Assembly: GCF_023715415.1 (NCBI RefSeq)
Contig: NZ_JAMBOB010000006.1
Coordinates: 248,001-312,000, forward strand
Source: Neobacillus niacini
GTDB taxonomy: Bacteria; Bacillota; Bacilli; Bacillales; Cytobacillaceae
Direction: 5' to 3'
DNA: 64,000 bases
Positions 32,590 to 40,352 of the stretch are shown here, piece by piece; within the stretch, counting starts at the first letter, position 1, and the number at the start of each line of letters is the position of its first letter. A program made the position numbers and the translations under genes. Below the pieces are notes generated by a model, which ran no database searches, had not been told where the DNA came from, and worked only from the letters and a program-made list of their open reading frames with translations.

Positions 32590-33288
32590 ATGAGAATTGA
32601 AGATATTAAGAAGGTGCTTTCTGAGTTCACGCTTTTTAGGGAATTAGATGATTACGAGCTTTCAAAAGTTGCGAATATCTCGATTGCAAGAGAATGGAAA
32701 AAGCAAAGTCATGTATTTCTTCAAGGTGATCCATTAGAAAATGTTTATTTTATTTATGATGGAAAAATCAAGGTTTATAAAAGTGATATACATGGGAAAG
32801 AACAAATAGTTGCCATTATGAAAAAAGGGGAAATGTTTCCTCATGTTGGTTTCTTTCGAAAAGGCAGTTACCCTGCTTATGCTGAGGTTCTTGAACCGTC
32901 AACGTTAATTGCAGTACCTATTTCAAAATTTGAAGGTGTTCTCATTGAGTATCCTGAATTAAGCATTAAAGTATTTAAAGTCCTTGGTGAAAAAATTGTT
33001 GATTTACAGAATCGGTTAGAAGAACAAATACTTAACAATACATATGAGCAAATCATCAAACTCCTTATTCGCCTAGGGCAAAAGCACGGAAAGGAATTAG
33101 AGGATGGGACGATTCTGCTCAAGTCTGAGTTTACTAACCGTGATTTGGCCAGTATGATTGGAACGACTCGTGAAACCATTAGCAGAACACTGACAAAAAT
33201 GAAAAAAGATGAACTAATTGAAGTCGATGAAAATGGAAATATGATAATAGATATAGATGTCCTGCTTTCAGAAATTAATTTAATATAA
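32590..33288 (+). CDS. Crp/Fnr family transcription regulator (second of two)
   Basis: A 232-aa protein with the same layout as the one at 20430: effector domain (about 8-125), long dimer helix (LGEKIVDLQNRLEEQ) and winged helix with GTTRETISRTLTKMKK (about 188-203). It contains no cysteine at all, so it cannot hold an FNR-type cluster or act as a thiol switch. It converges on hcp with a shared terminator, as NO-responsive regulators often do. The ATG follows GGAGGTGGACC. The two paralogues have nearly the same recognition helix and may share operators. Confidence 0.9.
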   Translation: MRIEDIKKVLSEFTLFRELDDYELSKVANISIAREWKKQSHVFLQGDPLENVYFIYDGKIKVYKSDIHGKEQIVAIMKKGEMFPHVGFFRKGSYPAYAEVLEPSTLIAVPISKFEGVLIEYPELSIKVFKVLGEKIVDLQNRLEEQILNNTYEQIIKLLIRLGQKHGKELEDGTILLKSEFTNRDLASMIGTTRETISRTLTKMKKDELIEVDENGNMIIDIDVLLSEINLI

Positions 33289-33298
33289 TATAAAAACA

Positions 33299-33332
33299 AA
33301 CCGCAGCCAATCAGTAGCTGCGGTTCTTTCTT
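33299..33332. terminator. Bidirectional terminator between the regulator and hcp
   Basis: AACCGCAGC (33299-33307) and GCTGCGGTT (33317-33325) form a perfect 9-bp stem, with A-rich sequence to the left and TCTTTCTTT to the right. Confidence 0.8.
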
Positions 33333-33333
33333 T

Positions 33334-34632
33334 CTATACTTTTGAAAGCTGGAGCATATCTGCCATATCTTCTTGTGCGGTTCCAATTAACTTTAAGTTA
33401 AAGGTGTCTTGAAGAACTTGTAAGACTCCTTCAGAGATAAAATCAGGCGCCTTTGGCCCGATTCGAATATCTTGGATTCCTAGGCTGAAAAGTCCTAAAA
33501 GGATGGCCACTGCTTTTTGCTCAAACCAAGATAACACGATACTTACAGGAAGTTCATTGATTTCACACCCAAATGCATCTGCAAGTGCCATGGCAATCTT
33601 AACCGTAGAACCTGAATTATTACATTGTCCTAGGTCAATATAACGCGGGATGTTTGTTCCTGGCACCACTCCATAATCCACATCGTTAAAGCGGAACTTG
33701 CCACAAGAGGTTGTCAAAATAACCGCTTCTGGTGGCAATGTGGTTGCAAGTTCACGATAATACTCTCCTCCCGTTCCAGGTGCGTCACAGCCTGCTATGA
33801 CAAAGAATCGCTTAATCTTTCCAGCCTTCACAGCGTCAATCACCTCTGGAGCTAAACCAAGAACCGTTTCATGGTGGAACCCTGTTAGTAAGGTTTCATT
33901 TGAATCGATATCTGCTTCTGGCAGCTCGAGTGCTCTCTCAATTAATGGTGAATAATCATCATTAATAATCTTTTGTACATTCTCAAGACCTGCTACTTCA
34001 TAACTGAACATTCTATCAGCATATGTACCTTTAATCGGCATTACACAGTTGGTCGTTGCTAGTATCGCACCAGGGAATTTTTCAAAAAGACGACGTTGGT
34101 CATACCACGCTTTGCCAATATTTCCTTTTAAATGGGTATATTTCTTTAATGCCGGGTAGCCATGAGCCGGGAGCATTTCAGAATGCGTATAGATGTTGAT
34201 TCCTTTTCCTTCCGTCTGCTTTAATAATTCCTCAAGTGCAAATAGATTATGACCAGAGACAACAATACATTTTCCTTCAATTTTATTCTGACTTACACGA
34301 ATGGGTTCAGGAATGCCAAGGCGCTTTGTATGTGCTTCATCAAGCATTTCCATCACTCGAACAGTAGCTTGTCCTACTTTCATCGCCATTTCAATATGCT
34401 CTTCCACATTGAAGTTAGAGTTCGTTAATGTCATATAAAGAGCTTCTTGTGTAGTTGTATCGACAAACGCATCCGTATATCCTAATTGGTTAGCATGTGT
34501 CCGGTAGGCTGCAATTCCTTTTAATCCGTAGATAATTGTATCTTGCAAACTTGAAATCGTTTCATCTTTTCCACATACACCGACTACTGTACAGCCACCC
34601 ACAGGAGTTTGTTCACATTGATTACAGAACAT
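33334..34632 (-). CDS. hcp: Hybrid cluster protein (hydroxylamine reductase), short form
   Basis: A 432-aa metalloenzyme carrying a cubane Fe-S cluster and a hybrid Fe-S-O cluster; it reduces NO to N2O or hydroxylamine to ammonia in the cytoplasm. The N-terminal cluster ligands are Cys3, Cys6, Cys14 and Cys20 (C-x2-C-x7-C-x5-C). Hybrid-cluster motifs include ISGHN-like VVSGHNLFALEE, IAGCDAP and TTSCGKFRFN. It is about 110 residues shorter than the common ~550-aa form, as in the Hcp class that lacks part of the N-terminal helical bundle. The ATG follows GAGGGAAC. Confidence 0.93.
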   Translation of the reverse strand: MFCNQCEQTPVGGCTVVGVCGKDETISSLQDTIIYGLKGIAAYRTHANQLGYTDAFVDTTTQEALYMTLTNSNFNVEEHIEMAMKVGQATVRVMEMLDEAHTKRLGIPEPIRVSQNKIEGKCIVVSGHNLFALEELLKQTEGKGINIYTHSEMLPAHGYPALKKYTHLKGNIGKAWYDQRRLFEKFPGAILATTNCVMPIKGTYADRMFSYEVAGLENVQKIINDDYSPLIERALELPEADIDSNETLLTGFHHETVLGLAPEVIDAVKAGKIKRFFVIAGCDAPGTGGEYYRELATTLPPEAVILTTSCGKFRFNDVDYGVVPGTNIPRYIDLGQCNNSGSTVKIAMALADAFGCEINELPVSIVLSWFEQKAVAILLGLFSLGIQDIRIGPKAPDFISEGVLQVLQDTFNLKLIGTAQEDMADMLQLSKV

Positions 34633-34666
34633 TTTGTTCCCTCTCTTTCTTGTAAATTACTTACTT

Positions 34667-34709
34667 AGGATATAAATACTAGAAAAATTTTCATGTGACA
34701 TTTCTCACT
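34667..34709 (-). promoter_or_regulatory. Crp/Fnr-type box and -10 of hcp
   Basis: The palindrome TGTGA-CATTTC-TCACT (34694-34709) is the same form as that before the ba3 oxidase operon. TATCCT at 34672-34667 on the minus strand would put transcription near 34660 and the box centre at about -41.5. Confidence 0.65.
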
Positions 34710-34822
34710 AAAAATGGAGTTGTAATAAAAGGTTCATAAGTTTGTCTCGAACTTTTGACACTGCACATACAATAGCCTACTGCATATGATATGGTGAGAA
34801 AATATGGAAAGTGAGGGAAAGT

Positions 34823-35305
34823 ATGATGTCAAACATGCCTCCTAGCGACCAAAATAATAACAAAAAATTAAAGCCCGAGCAGTTTCGAGATTTTTTTAGA
34901 ACCATGAATGATTTCATTCATGAAAAACCGGTAAAGGGTGTTCTACAATCGATTGATGAATTTTTCAGCAGTCCGTTTCCTGGTGGTGCTTTTCCTATTC
35001 AGGTACGGGAATCAGAAGATAAATATATTATTACAGCAGAACTTCCAGGGGTTAAAAAAGAACAAATTAGACTAAATATTTTACCCAATCAATTAACTAT
35101 TTCCATTGAAAATAATGAAAGTGAAACAACCGAAGGTCTTAACAATCATTTTTTCCAAAAAAGGATTTCACATGAACGGCTGTCTCGAACCATACCATTA
35201 CCTGTTGTCATCAATGAAAAGATGGTTAAAGCTTCCTATCGCGATGGATTACTTACCATTACTGTTCCAATGCTTAGAGGAAAAACTATAAATATTGAGG
35301 ATTAA
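34823..35305 (+). CDS. Hsp20/alpha-crystallin family small heat-shock protein
   Basis: A 160-aa ATP-independent holdase chaperone. After a ~55-residue N-terminal arm comes the alpha-crystallin domain (about 60-150): FPIQVRESEDKYIITAELPG, then RTIPLPVVINEKMVKASYRDGLLTITVP, with the typical A/G-x-L motif as GLL. There is no C-terminal IxI tail beyond KTINIED. The ATG at 34823 follows GAGGGAAAGT; ATG 34826 is equally close. No CIRCE element was seen upstream. It is monocistronic with a terminator shared with yppG. Confidence 0.9.
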   Translation: MMSNMPPSDQNNNKKLKPEQFRDFFRTMNDFIHEKPVKGVLQSIDEFFSSPFPGGAFPIQVRESEDKYIITAELPGVKKEQIRLNILPNQLTISIENNESETTEGLNNHFFQKRISHERLSRTIPLPVVINEKMVKASYRDGLLTITVPMLRGKTINIED

Positions 35306-35357
35306 TAACGCAAAAAATAGAATCAATCCCTATATTTTTCGACAAAACTCCAAAAAG

Positions 35358-35383
35358 AAAGACGGCCTAAGCCGTCTTTTAAG
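35358..35383. terminator. Bidirectional terminator between hsp20 and yppG
   Basis: AAAGACGGC (35358-35366) and GCCGTCTTT (35371-35379) with a CTAA tetraloop; A-rich left flank and T-rich right flank. Confidence 0.85.
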
Positions 35384-35388
35384 CTTTT

Positions 35389-35964
35389 TTATGCTTTAAA
35401 AATTCCACCGAGACCTTTTACTAATGAAGAAACCTGAGTTACTGCATTTACCATTTGTCCTGCGGTATTCACCATTTTATTGACGTCCACTGTTCCATCT
35501 TGAGATTTAAAGGAATTCATAATCGATTGAATCCCACCTGGCTGTTTCAGCATTCCATTTGGTTTTGGATAAGGGTTCATGACTGGATAACCGTTCATTT
35601 GCGGCGCATACTGATTTTGTGTTATTTCCTCCTTAGGCTGGAGCGGATTTTGAAATAGAAATTGTGCATCTTTATGAGGATACTGTCCAGCTGGATTGTG
35701 CGTTTGCTGAGGTATTCCACCTGGTTGAAAGGGTACATCATAGGGTGGATATGGTGGTGGGTAAGCTTGTTGATATGGCTGCTGGTAGTATGGATTTGGC
35801 TGCTGATATGGGTACCATTCCATGCTTTGTACTGGTTGGTTTTGGTATGGTTGATTACGAGGAACATCCTGAAAATGTTCTAGATAATGAACTGGTCTCC
35901 CGTAATTCATTTGCCCCGAGTATCCATGATTTAGAAAATGATTTGATCTATTTTTACCAAACAT
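35389..35964 (-). CDS. yppG: YppG-family spore coat protein
   Basis: A 191-aa protein rich in Pro, Tyr and Gln in its first two thirds (NPYYQQPYQQAYPPPYPPYD), with a conserved C-terminal YppG domain (SIMNSFKSQDGTVDVNKMVNTAGQM and VSSLVKGLGGIFK). It is associated with the spore coat in B. subtilis. The ATG at 35964 follows AGGAGATG; the frame extends nine codons upstream over that site. It is divergent from yppF, as in the B. subtilis locus. Confidence 0.9.
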   Translation of the reverse strand: MFGKNRSNHFLNHGYSGQMNYGRPVHYLEHFQDVPRNQPYQNQPVQSMEWYPYQQPNPYYQQPYQQAYPPPYPPYDVPFQPGGIPQQTHNPAGQYPHKDAQFLFQNPLQPKEEITQNQYAPQMNGYPVMNPYPKPNGMLKQPGGIQSIMNSFKSQDGTVDVNKMVNTAGQMVNAVTQVSSLVKGLGGIFKA

Positions 35965-36150
35965 GGGCAAACATCTCCTCCGCTTTTTCATTACTACAAA
36001 TTATGTTGGATGGAGATGATGGGTGCATAATTGCAAGTAGATTTCAATGTCAAAATGAGGAGGATTTTGTCTAAAGTTTAAATATTTTAAAAACTAGGAA
36101 TCCTTTTTTTTCATGTTACGATTAAAAAAATGATGAAGGAGGAATTACAT

Positions 36151-36360
36151 ATGGACATTCGCTCACTTAAAAGCAAATTTAATCAAAGTCGGGATTATAG
36201 CACTGATGATGTAAATGCATTAATGGATTTTGCTAAGAAAGCTTATATTCACAACGAGATCAACATTAAACAATACCGACTTCTTGTACGTGAGCTCGAA
36301 TCACAGGGCGCAGTAATTCCAGACGATTATAAAGAAGACTCCCTCATCGAAAATTCATAA
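36151..36360 (+). CDS. yppF: YppF-family protein
   Basis: A 69-aa acidic, helical protein (MDIRSLKSKFNQSRDYSTDD, then VNALMDFAKKAYI and REYR-like KQYRLLVRELESQGA). It matches the YppF family known only in Bacillus, of unknown role. The ATG at 36151 follows GAAGGAGG. It is monocistronic, followed by a strong terminator. Confidence 0.85.
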   Translation: MDIRSLKSKFNQSRDYSTDDVNALMDFAKKAYIHNEINIKQYRLLVRELESQGAVIPDDYKEDSLIENS

Positions 36361-36390
36361 ATAATGATAAATAACAGCTAGACAAGCTTT

Positions 36391-36424
36391 AGAGATGCAA
36401 AATTTGCATCTCTGTTTTATTTTT
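36391..36424. terminator. Terminator between yppF and yppE
   Basis: AGAGATGCAAA (36391-36401) and TTTGCATCTCT (36403-36413) form an 11-bp stem followed by GTTTTATTTTTC; it overlaps the end of yppE on the other strand. Confidence 0.85.
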
Positions 36425-36773
36425 CAAGTTCCTTTACTATTTCTAATAGAAAAAACTCAACTGTTCGATTGGCATTTAAAAATCTTGACCGGCTTGTTTT
36501 TGGAAAAAATGCCTGAATGGATAATTGTTCTATATGTTCAAAAGTGGTATTGATTTGTTTTGGATGTATATGTTTTTGCGGGCTTTTCGTTAACCAAGTA
36601 CTCATTTGGGTACTCCATTCCATTGCAGTGCTTTTTACTTCATTGGCAAAAGGCACTATTACCTCATGAAAATCAGGAGTGGTTCCTGTGTCCCGTGCTT
36701 CTTCGAAGTATTCAATAAATAATGTGTTGTAGTGTAACAGCTTTTTGGTTAATTGGAGAATTTCTTCAGACAT
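36417..36773 (-). CDS. yppE: YppE family protein (DUF1798)
   Basis: A 118-aa all-helical protein of the DUF1798 family (four-helix bundle in solved structures). Typical segments are LLHYNTLFIEYFEEARDTG at the N terminus and TVEFFLLEIVKELEK at the end. Function is unknown. The ATG at 36773 follows AGGAAAAAGCG. It lies in the yppD-E-F-G group, as in B. subtilis. Confidence 0.88.
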   Translation of the reverse strand: MSEEILQLTKKLLHYNTLFIEYFEEARDTGTTPDFHEVIVPFANEVKSTAMEWSTQMSTWLTKSPQKHIHPKQINTTFEHIEQLSIQAFFPKTSRSRFLNANRTVEFFLLEIVKELEK

Positions 36774-36789
36774 CGCTTTTTCCTTTCTA

Positions 36790-36822
36790 TTTTTGCAAAA
36801 TAAAAAGCAGCTTTTAATAAAG
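36790..36822 (-). terminator. Intrinsic terminator of the yppD-like gene
   Basis: On the minus strand AGTAGCTTT pairs with AAAGCTGCT (one mismatch) and is followed by TTTTTATTTT. Confidence 0.6.
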
Positions 36823-36857
36823 CTACTCCATGTTTTCTATTCTTATTCTATAGGTTA

Positions 36858-37133
36858 TTAAAAGCCCATTTCAAGTTTTAGTGCTCTGGTTGCTGAGTTG
36901 CAATGCCCAATAGTTGATTCGGGGGATGGCGGGTTTATTTTATCTAATTCCATTTCAAGCATTGTGAGTCTATGGATGGGTTCCAATAATTTTTTTTGCT
37001 CATCATGATTCATTTGACTGCGAAGGTCAGAGAAAGATGCCTCTAGAACAATCTCCAATTCTTCTAATTGATCATATATCTCTGTCAGCATAGAAAGCAG
37101 CTTTACCTTTTCTGGCAATGACGAATTCATCAA
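36858..37133 (-). CDS. yppD: YppD-like small protein, 91 aa
   Basis: An acidic, probably coiled-coil protein (LTEIYDQLEELEIVLEASFS and HRLTMLEMELDKINPPSPES). Its position between yppE and sspM/yppC matches yppD of B. subtilis, but the sequence alone gives little to confirm this. The ATG lies behind GAGGAGGTTC with the second Met as an alternative. Function is unknown. Confidence 0.65.
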   Translation of the reverse strand: MMNSSLPEKVKLLSMLTEIYDQLEELEIVLEASFSDLRSQMNHDEQKKLLEPIHRLTMLEMELDKINPPSPESTIGHCNSATRALKLEMGF

Positions 37134-37325
37134 ATTTAGAACCTCCTCGCGTTTATATACTGTACTATTCTCTTTCTTGTTGACGCTTCCTTCCCCACTG
37201 ACAAAACTAGAAGCGTTTCGTCAAAGAAAGTGCCAATTTGGCATTTATTCCCTATCCATTCGACACTACCTCATTTTCGCATGAAAAATGGAAAATCGAA
37301 CAAGCTAAAATTGGAGGTGTTGATA

Positions 37326-37430
37326 ATGTCAAAAAAGAAACAAAACAAAAAATCCGGCGCAGCACAAGTAGATAATAAAGTTGGCTATGGCGATAAAAAG
37401 CTCGAAGGACCAAATCGTCCAGCGGAGTAA
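37326..37430 (+). CDS. sspM: Small acid-soluble spore protein M
   Basis: A 34-aa basic peptide ending DKKLEGPNRPAE, almost the same ending as B. subtilis SspM. It is a minor SASP made in the forespore under sigma-G. The ATG follows TTGGAGGTGTTGATA. Its terminator has been split by an IS1182-like element, which begins 26 bp after the stop codon. Confidence 0.88.
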   Translation: MSKKKQNKKSGAAQVDNKVGYGDKKLEGPNRPAE

Positions 37431-37437
37431 CGACAAA

Positions 37438-37456
37438 GCAAGGCATAGTGCCTTGC
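37438..37456 (+). repeat. Left copy of the duplicated sspM terminator hairpin
   Basis: GCAAGGCATAGTGCCTTGC is a 7-bp stem around ATAGT. An exact copy lies at 38521-38539 on the other side of the IS element. This left copy has lost its T run because the element begins directly after it. Confidence 0.85.
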
Positions 37457-37464
37457 CAGATTGT

Positions 37465-37502
37465 CGAGAAAGGTATCTTTCTCGGCAATTTTTATTTTTC
37501 TG
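37465..37502 (+). terminator. Inward-facing terminator at the left end of IS copy 1
   Basis: TGTCGAGAAAG pairs with CTTTCTCGGCA around GTAT and is followed by ATTTTTATTTTTC. The stem includes the terminal inverted repeat, so the element brings its own terminator for sspM transcription. Confidence 0.75.
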
Positions 37503-37639
37503 CCTGCCCAAAGGCCTGTTGATTTCCGCTCCAGGTGCTTCGCTTTCCGCGGGCGTGCCGGGGAGCCTCCTCGGCGCTTAAGCGCCTGCGGGGTCTCCCC
37601 AGCCCCGTACTCCCGCAGGAGTCTTCGCACCTTCCGCTC

Positions 37640-38188
37640 CAATCAACAGGGGGAATGAACCAGGAGATTGCCACACACTTTTTCAACCTGGCTAAGTGCG
37701 TTGCAATCTTTTTCATGTTTTGGCATGTTGCGGTAAGTAACACTTGCTCACTCGCATTTTGTAATCCCCGTAACCTACAATTGCGAAGCCCATGCAGTTC
37801 TTTTGAATCTGCGAAGCTTCGCTGTAACACCTGACCATTTGGACAAACATACAAATCTCTATCTTTGTCATATGTAAACTTCCATTTAGAAAATAACCCT
37901 TTTGTTAATTAATATCTTCTGTGAGCGATAACTCCAAAAATATTGCGGTCATTTAGTCCCTTACAAATCGGATTTGTTAAGTAACCAGAATCAAGTGCCA
38001 CTGTTTCTACTTTAAATCCAAAACGTTCGACCTGACGGTCTAACCGTGATAGATAAGGGACAGAATCATGAACATTTCCTGGTGTTACAAACGCATCAGT
38101 TATGACTTAACAGGTAATCTTGAGGCACTAAATCATCAATAAATACAAACTCCGCTTCATTTTGTATCTCTTTTTTTGGCTTATACAT
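37640..38188 (-). pseudogene. IS1182-family transposase remnant
   Basis: Minus-strand fragments translate as MYKPKKEIQNEAEFVFIDDL (start near 38188), then VTPGNVHDSVPYLSRLDRQV and VETVALDSGYLTNPICKGLN, then [20 protein letters not shown] and [15 protein letters not shown]. These are IS1182-type transposase segments in the right order. At least two in-frame stops or frameshifts and large internal deletions (about 170 codons remain of ~450-500) make it non-functional. Confidence 0.85.
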
Positions 38189-38520
38189 TTAATCACCGTC
38201 CTATTAATATTAATAATATTATATAAATTAACGCGTGAATCGATAAAGTTATTGAAAATTAAAGGCTCTTTTCTAACAGATAGATGCTTTTATCAATATT
38301 GAAAGCAAAGAGTGGATTGGAGCGAAAGGTGCTTGACTCCTGCGGGATGTAGAGGAAAAGTCGAGACCCCACAGACGCGCAGCGTCGAGGAGGCTCGACT
38401 TCCTCCCCGCGGAAAGCAAGCACCTGTAGCGGAAAGGAACGGTCCATTTGCATACATAAGACAACATTTTATACGAAAAGAGCCAAAATAAAATACTTTC
38501 GAGAGTTTCTCGACAGCCTG

Positions 38521-38551
38521 GCAAGGCATAGTGCCTTGCTTTTATATTTTC
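38521..38551 (+). terminator. Right copy of the sspM terminator hairpin, with its T run
   Basis: GCAAGGCATAGTGCCTTGC (38521-38539) followed by TTTTATATTTT. This is the original terminator's distal part, now 1.1 kb from sspM; on the minus strand it follows the end of yppC. Confidence 0.75.
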
Positions 38552-39516
38552 TTTATATGAGATGTTTTGTGTAACGCTAGCATTAACTCTAGCTGATATG
38601 ATTTATCAAAGTACCAATCCGTCAAGTGAATAGGATGGCGGTGTCTTGCTTGAAAATACTGCCATGCCGGGGAAATCACTCGATTCTTGCTCCAATCTTC
38701 GTATTCATAATGGTTGTGTTCAATAATGGGAAAGGTCGCTCTTAATATCGGTGTATTACGGTTGGTTTTTGTCTTAAAATATTGTTCATAATCATTTCGG
38801 GACCCAGTATGCGAAGTTTTATCCGCAAATTCGAAAAACAAGGGGAAAAGCCGAGGATGGGTCAAGATTCTCGCTAATCGTTTTCCAAGATTTATTCGTT
38901 TCGATAGTGACTTAAAGCCATTTACACTGGCCCCATATAATTCTCCCCCGCACGTAGGAAAGAGGACACAGCTGAAATGAAGCCAATCCTGTACATTAAA
39001 AATCCACGACTGAAAAACCCGCTTTTTATAAACTGGATGTCCGATAACAGGTGTATGAATAACATTTTGTTCATTTATGATTAACGAGGTGGTAAGGCGT
39101 TCAGTATTCCCCTCCTTCCAGTACCTCTCCCATTCTTTTTGAATAAATTCAGAACATTTAAAGTATGGAAGAAGATGAAACATTGGACGCTTTATTTTCG
39201 TCGAATATTGATAGACCAGTAATTGAGGGTACACGTCGTGGAAAATTAGCCAATTGGCTCGTTCAAAGGTTAGAAATAGGTCTTTCCTTGTTTTGGACTC
39301 TAATATTTCTTGAAAAACAGGCCCTTCCAGATCACACATATTCCACCCTCCATTCCTTGATACCATACTGGCTAGGAATGACCAAATAATATCTGGGTTC
39401 TTTTTAAAATAGGAAAAATAGGCATCTGTTCTTGAAATATTATCAAGATTCTTTTTGTCTCTTTCAGCTTTCATTTGACTGATAGTCTCTATCTCATGTA
39501 TTGTAAGATGATTCAT
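38542..39516 (-). CDS. yppC: YppC family protein (DUF2515)
   Basis: A 324-aa protein of the Bacillus DUF2515/YppC family, recognised by position (upstream of and divergent from recU) and by family-like segments (ISRTDAYFSYFKKNPDIIWS near residue 28; SRNGGWNMCDLEG). No catalytic motif or membrane helix is evident. The ATG at 39516 follows AGAAGGTCAATATG in modest match. Function is unknown. Confidence 0.85.
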   Translation of the reverse strand: MNHLTIHEIETISQMKAERDKKNLDNISRTDAYFSYFKKNPDIIWSFLASMVSRNGGWNMCDLEGPVFQEILESKTRKDLFLTFERANWLIFHDVYPQLLVYQYSTKIKRPMFHLLPYFKCSEFIQKEWERYWKEGNTERLTTSLIINEQNVIHTPVIGHPVYKKRVFQSWIFNVQDWLHFSCVLFPTCGGELYGASVNGFKSLSKRINLGKRLARILTHPRLFPLFFEFADKTSHTGSRNDYEQYFKTKTNRNTPILRATFPIIEHNHYEYEDWSKNRVISPAWQYFQARHRHPIHLTDWYFDKSYQLELMLALHKTSHIKKI

Positions 39517-39697
39517 ATTGACCTTCTGCTTTCATAGTAAGTAGTTTTTGAGATTTGATAATTATGAAAAAAGAATCATGCTTTTTTTAAAGAGTCAAGG
39601 TACATTATTTTTATTAGCGTGTGTTTACCTAATAATTTTATACACCCCACAACGATTAGATTTGATATGATAAGTAATAGCTTGAGAGGTGCTTATC

Positions 39698-40309
39698 ATG
39701 AAATTTAATTATCCAAACGGAAAGCGATACGTTCCAAAAGAAAGTGAAACGGAATCCAAAGTAAGGAAACAAAGTAATCACTCTTTTAGTAATCGAGGTA
39801 TGACACTCGAGGATGATTTGAACGATACGAATGAATATTACCGTGTGAGAAATATTGCTGTCATCCATAAAAAGCCAACCCCCGTTCAAATTGTCCAGGT
39901 GGATTACCCTAAAAGAAGTGCAGCTGTTATTAAAGAAGCATATTTTAAACAAGCTTCAACCACTGATTATAATGGGGTCTATAAAGGTAAATACATCGAT
40001 TTTGAAGCTAAGGAAACAGCAAATCCAACTTCGTTTCCTTTGAAAAATTTTCATCAGCATCAAATTGATCATATGCAGGAAGTTGTTTCACAAGGTGGAA
40101 TTTGTTTTGTTATTCTAAGGTTTTCCAAATTTGAACAAGTATATTTACTAGAAGCAACACACTTGTTATCCTTTTGGGAAAGAATGAAAAATGGGGGAAG
40201 AAAATCAATTACAAAGGAAGAAATCGAGCAAAAAGGAGTTTATATTCCACTTGGATTTCAACCAAGAATTGACTATATTAAAATAATCGATACTCTTTTT
40301 CATTTTTAG
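39698..40309 (+). CDS. recU: Holliday junction resolvase RecU
   Basis: A 203-aa endonuclease that resolves four-way junctions in recombination and helps load RecA. The fold is restriction-nuclease-like: [15 protein letters not shown] (Glu/Asp ligands), [18 protein letters not shown] (the catalytic D-x-E-x-K) and HQIDHM. The ATG at 39698 follows GAGAGGTG; an ATG three codons earlier is in frame. It is co-transcribed with ponA (43 bp apart), an arrangement conserved in Firmicutes. Confidence 0.96.
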   Translation: MKFNYPNGKRYVPKESETESKVRKQSNHSFSNRGMTLEDDLNDTNEYYRVRNIAVIHKKPTPVQIVQVDYPKRSAAVIKEAYFKQASTTDYNGVYKGKYIDFEAKETANPTSFPLKNFHQHQIDHMQEVVSQGGICFVILRFSKFEQVYLLEATHLLSFWERMKNGGRKSITKEEIEQKGVYIPLGFQPRIDYIKIIDTLFHF

Positions 40310-40352
40310 AAAAAAAGAAAATGTTTGAAGTATGAAAGGAAGGAAATTTATT

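Larger units (their letters stand above)
37457..38520. mobile_element. Decayed IS1182-like element, copy 1 (1064 bp)
   Basis: Terminal inverted repeats CAGATTGTCGAGAAA (left) and CAGGCTGTCGAGAAA (right, read inward), 13 of 15 matching. Inside each end lies a ~130-bp GC-rich, self-complementary arm (about 37521-37650 and 38303-38450) of the type common around Bacillus IS1182 relatives. Between them are transposase remnants on the minus strand. The element is flanked by exact 19-bp copies of the sspM terminator hairpin. It is closely related to the shorter copy at 50628-51342. Confidence 0.85.

Noticed and set aside
37461..37658. Several overlapping 60-120-aa frames in the GC-rich arms of the IS elements
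   Set aside because: They arise from the self-complementary subterminal arms (also at 38259-38529 and 50664-51289) and lack ribosome sites; no protein-like conservation.
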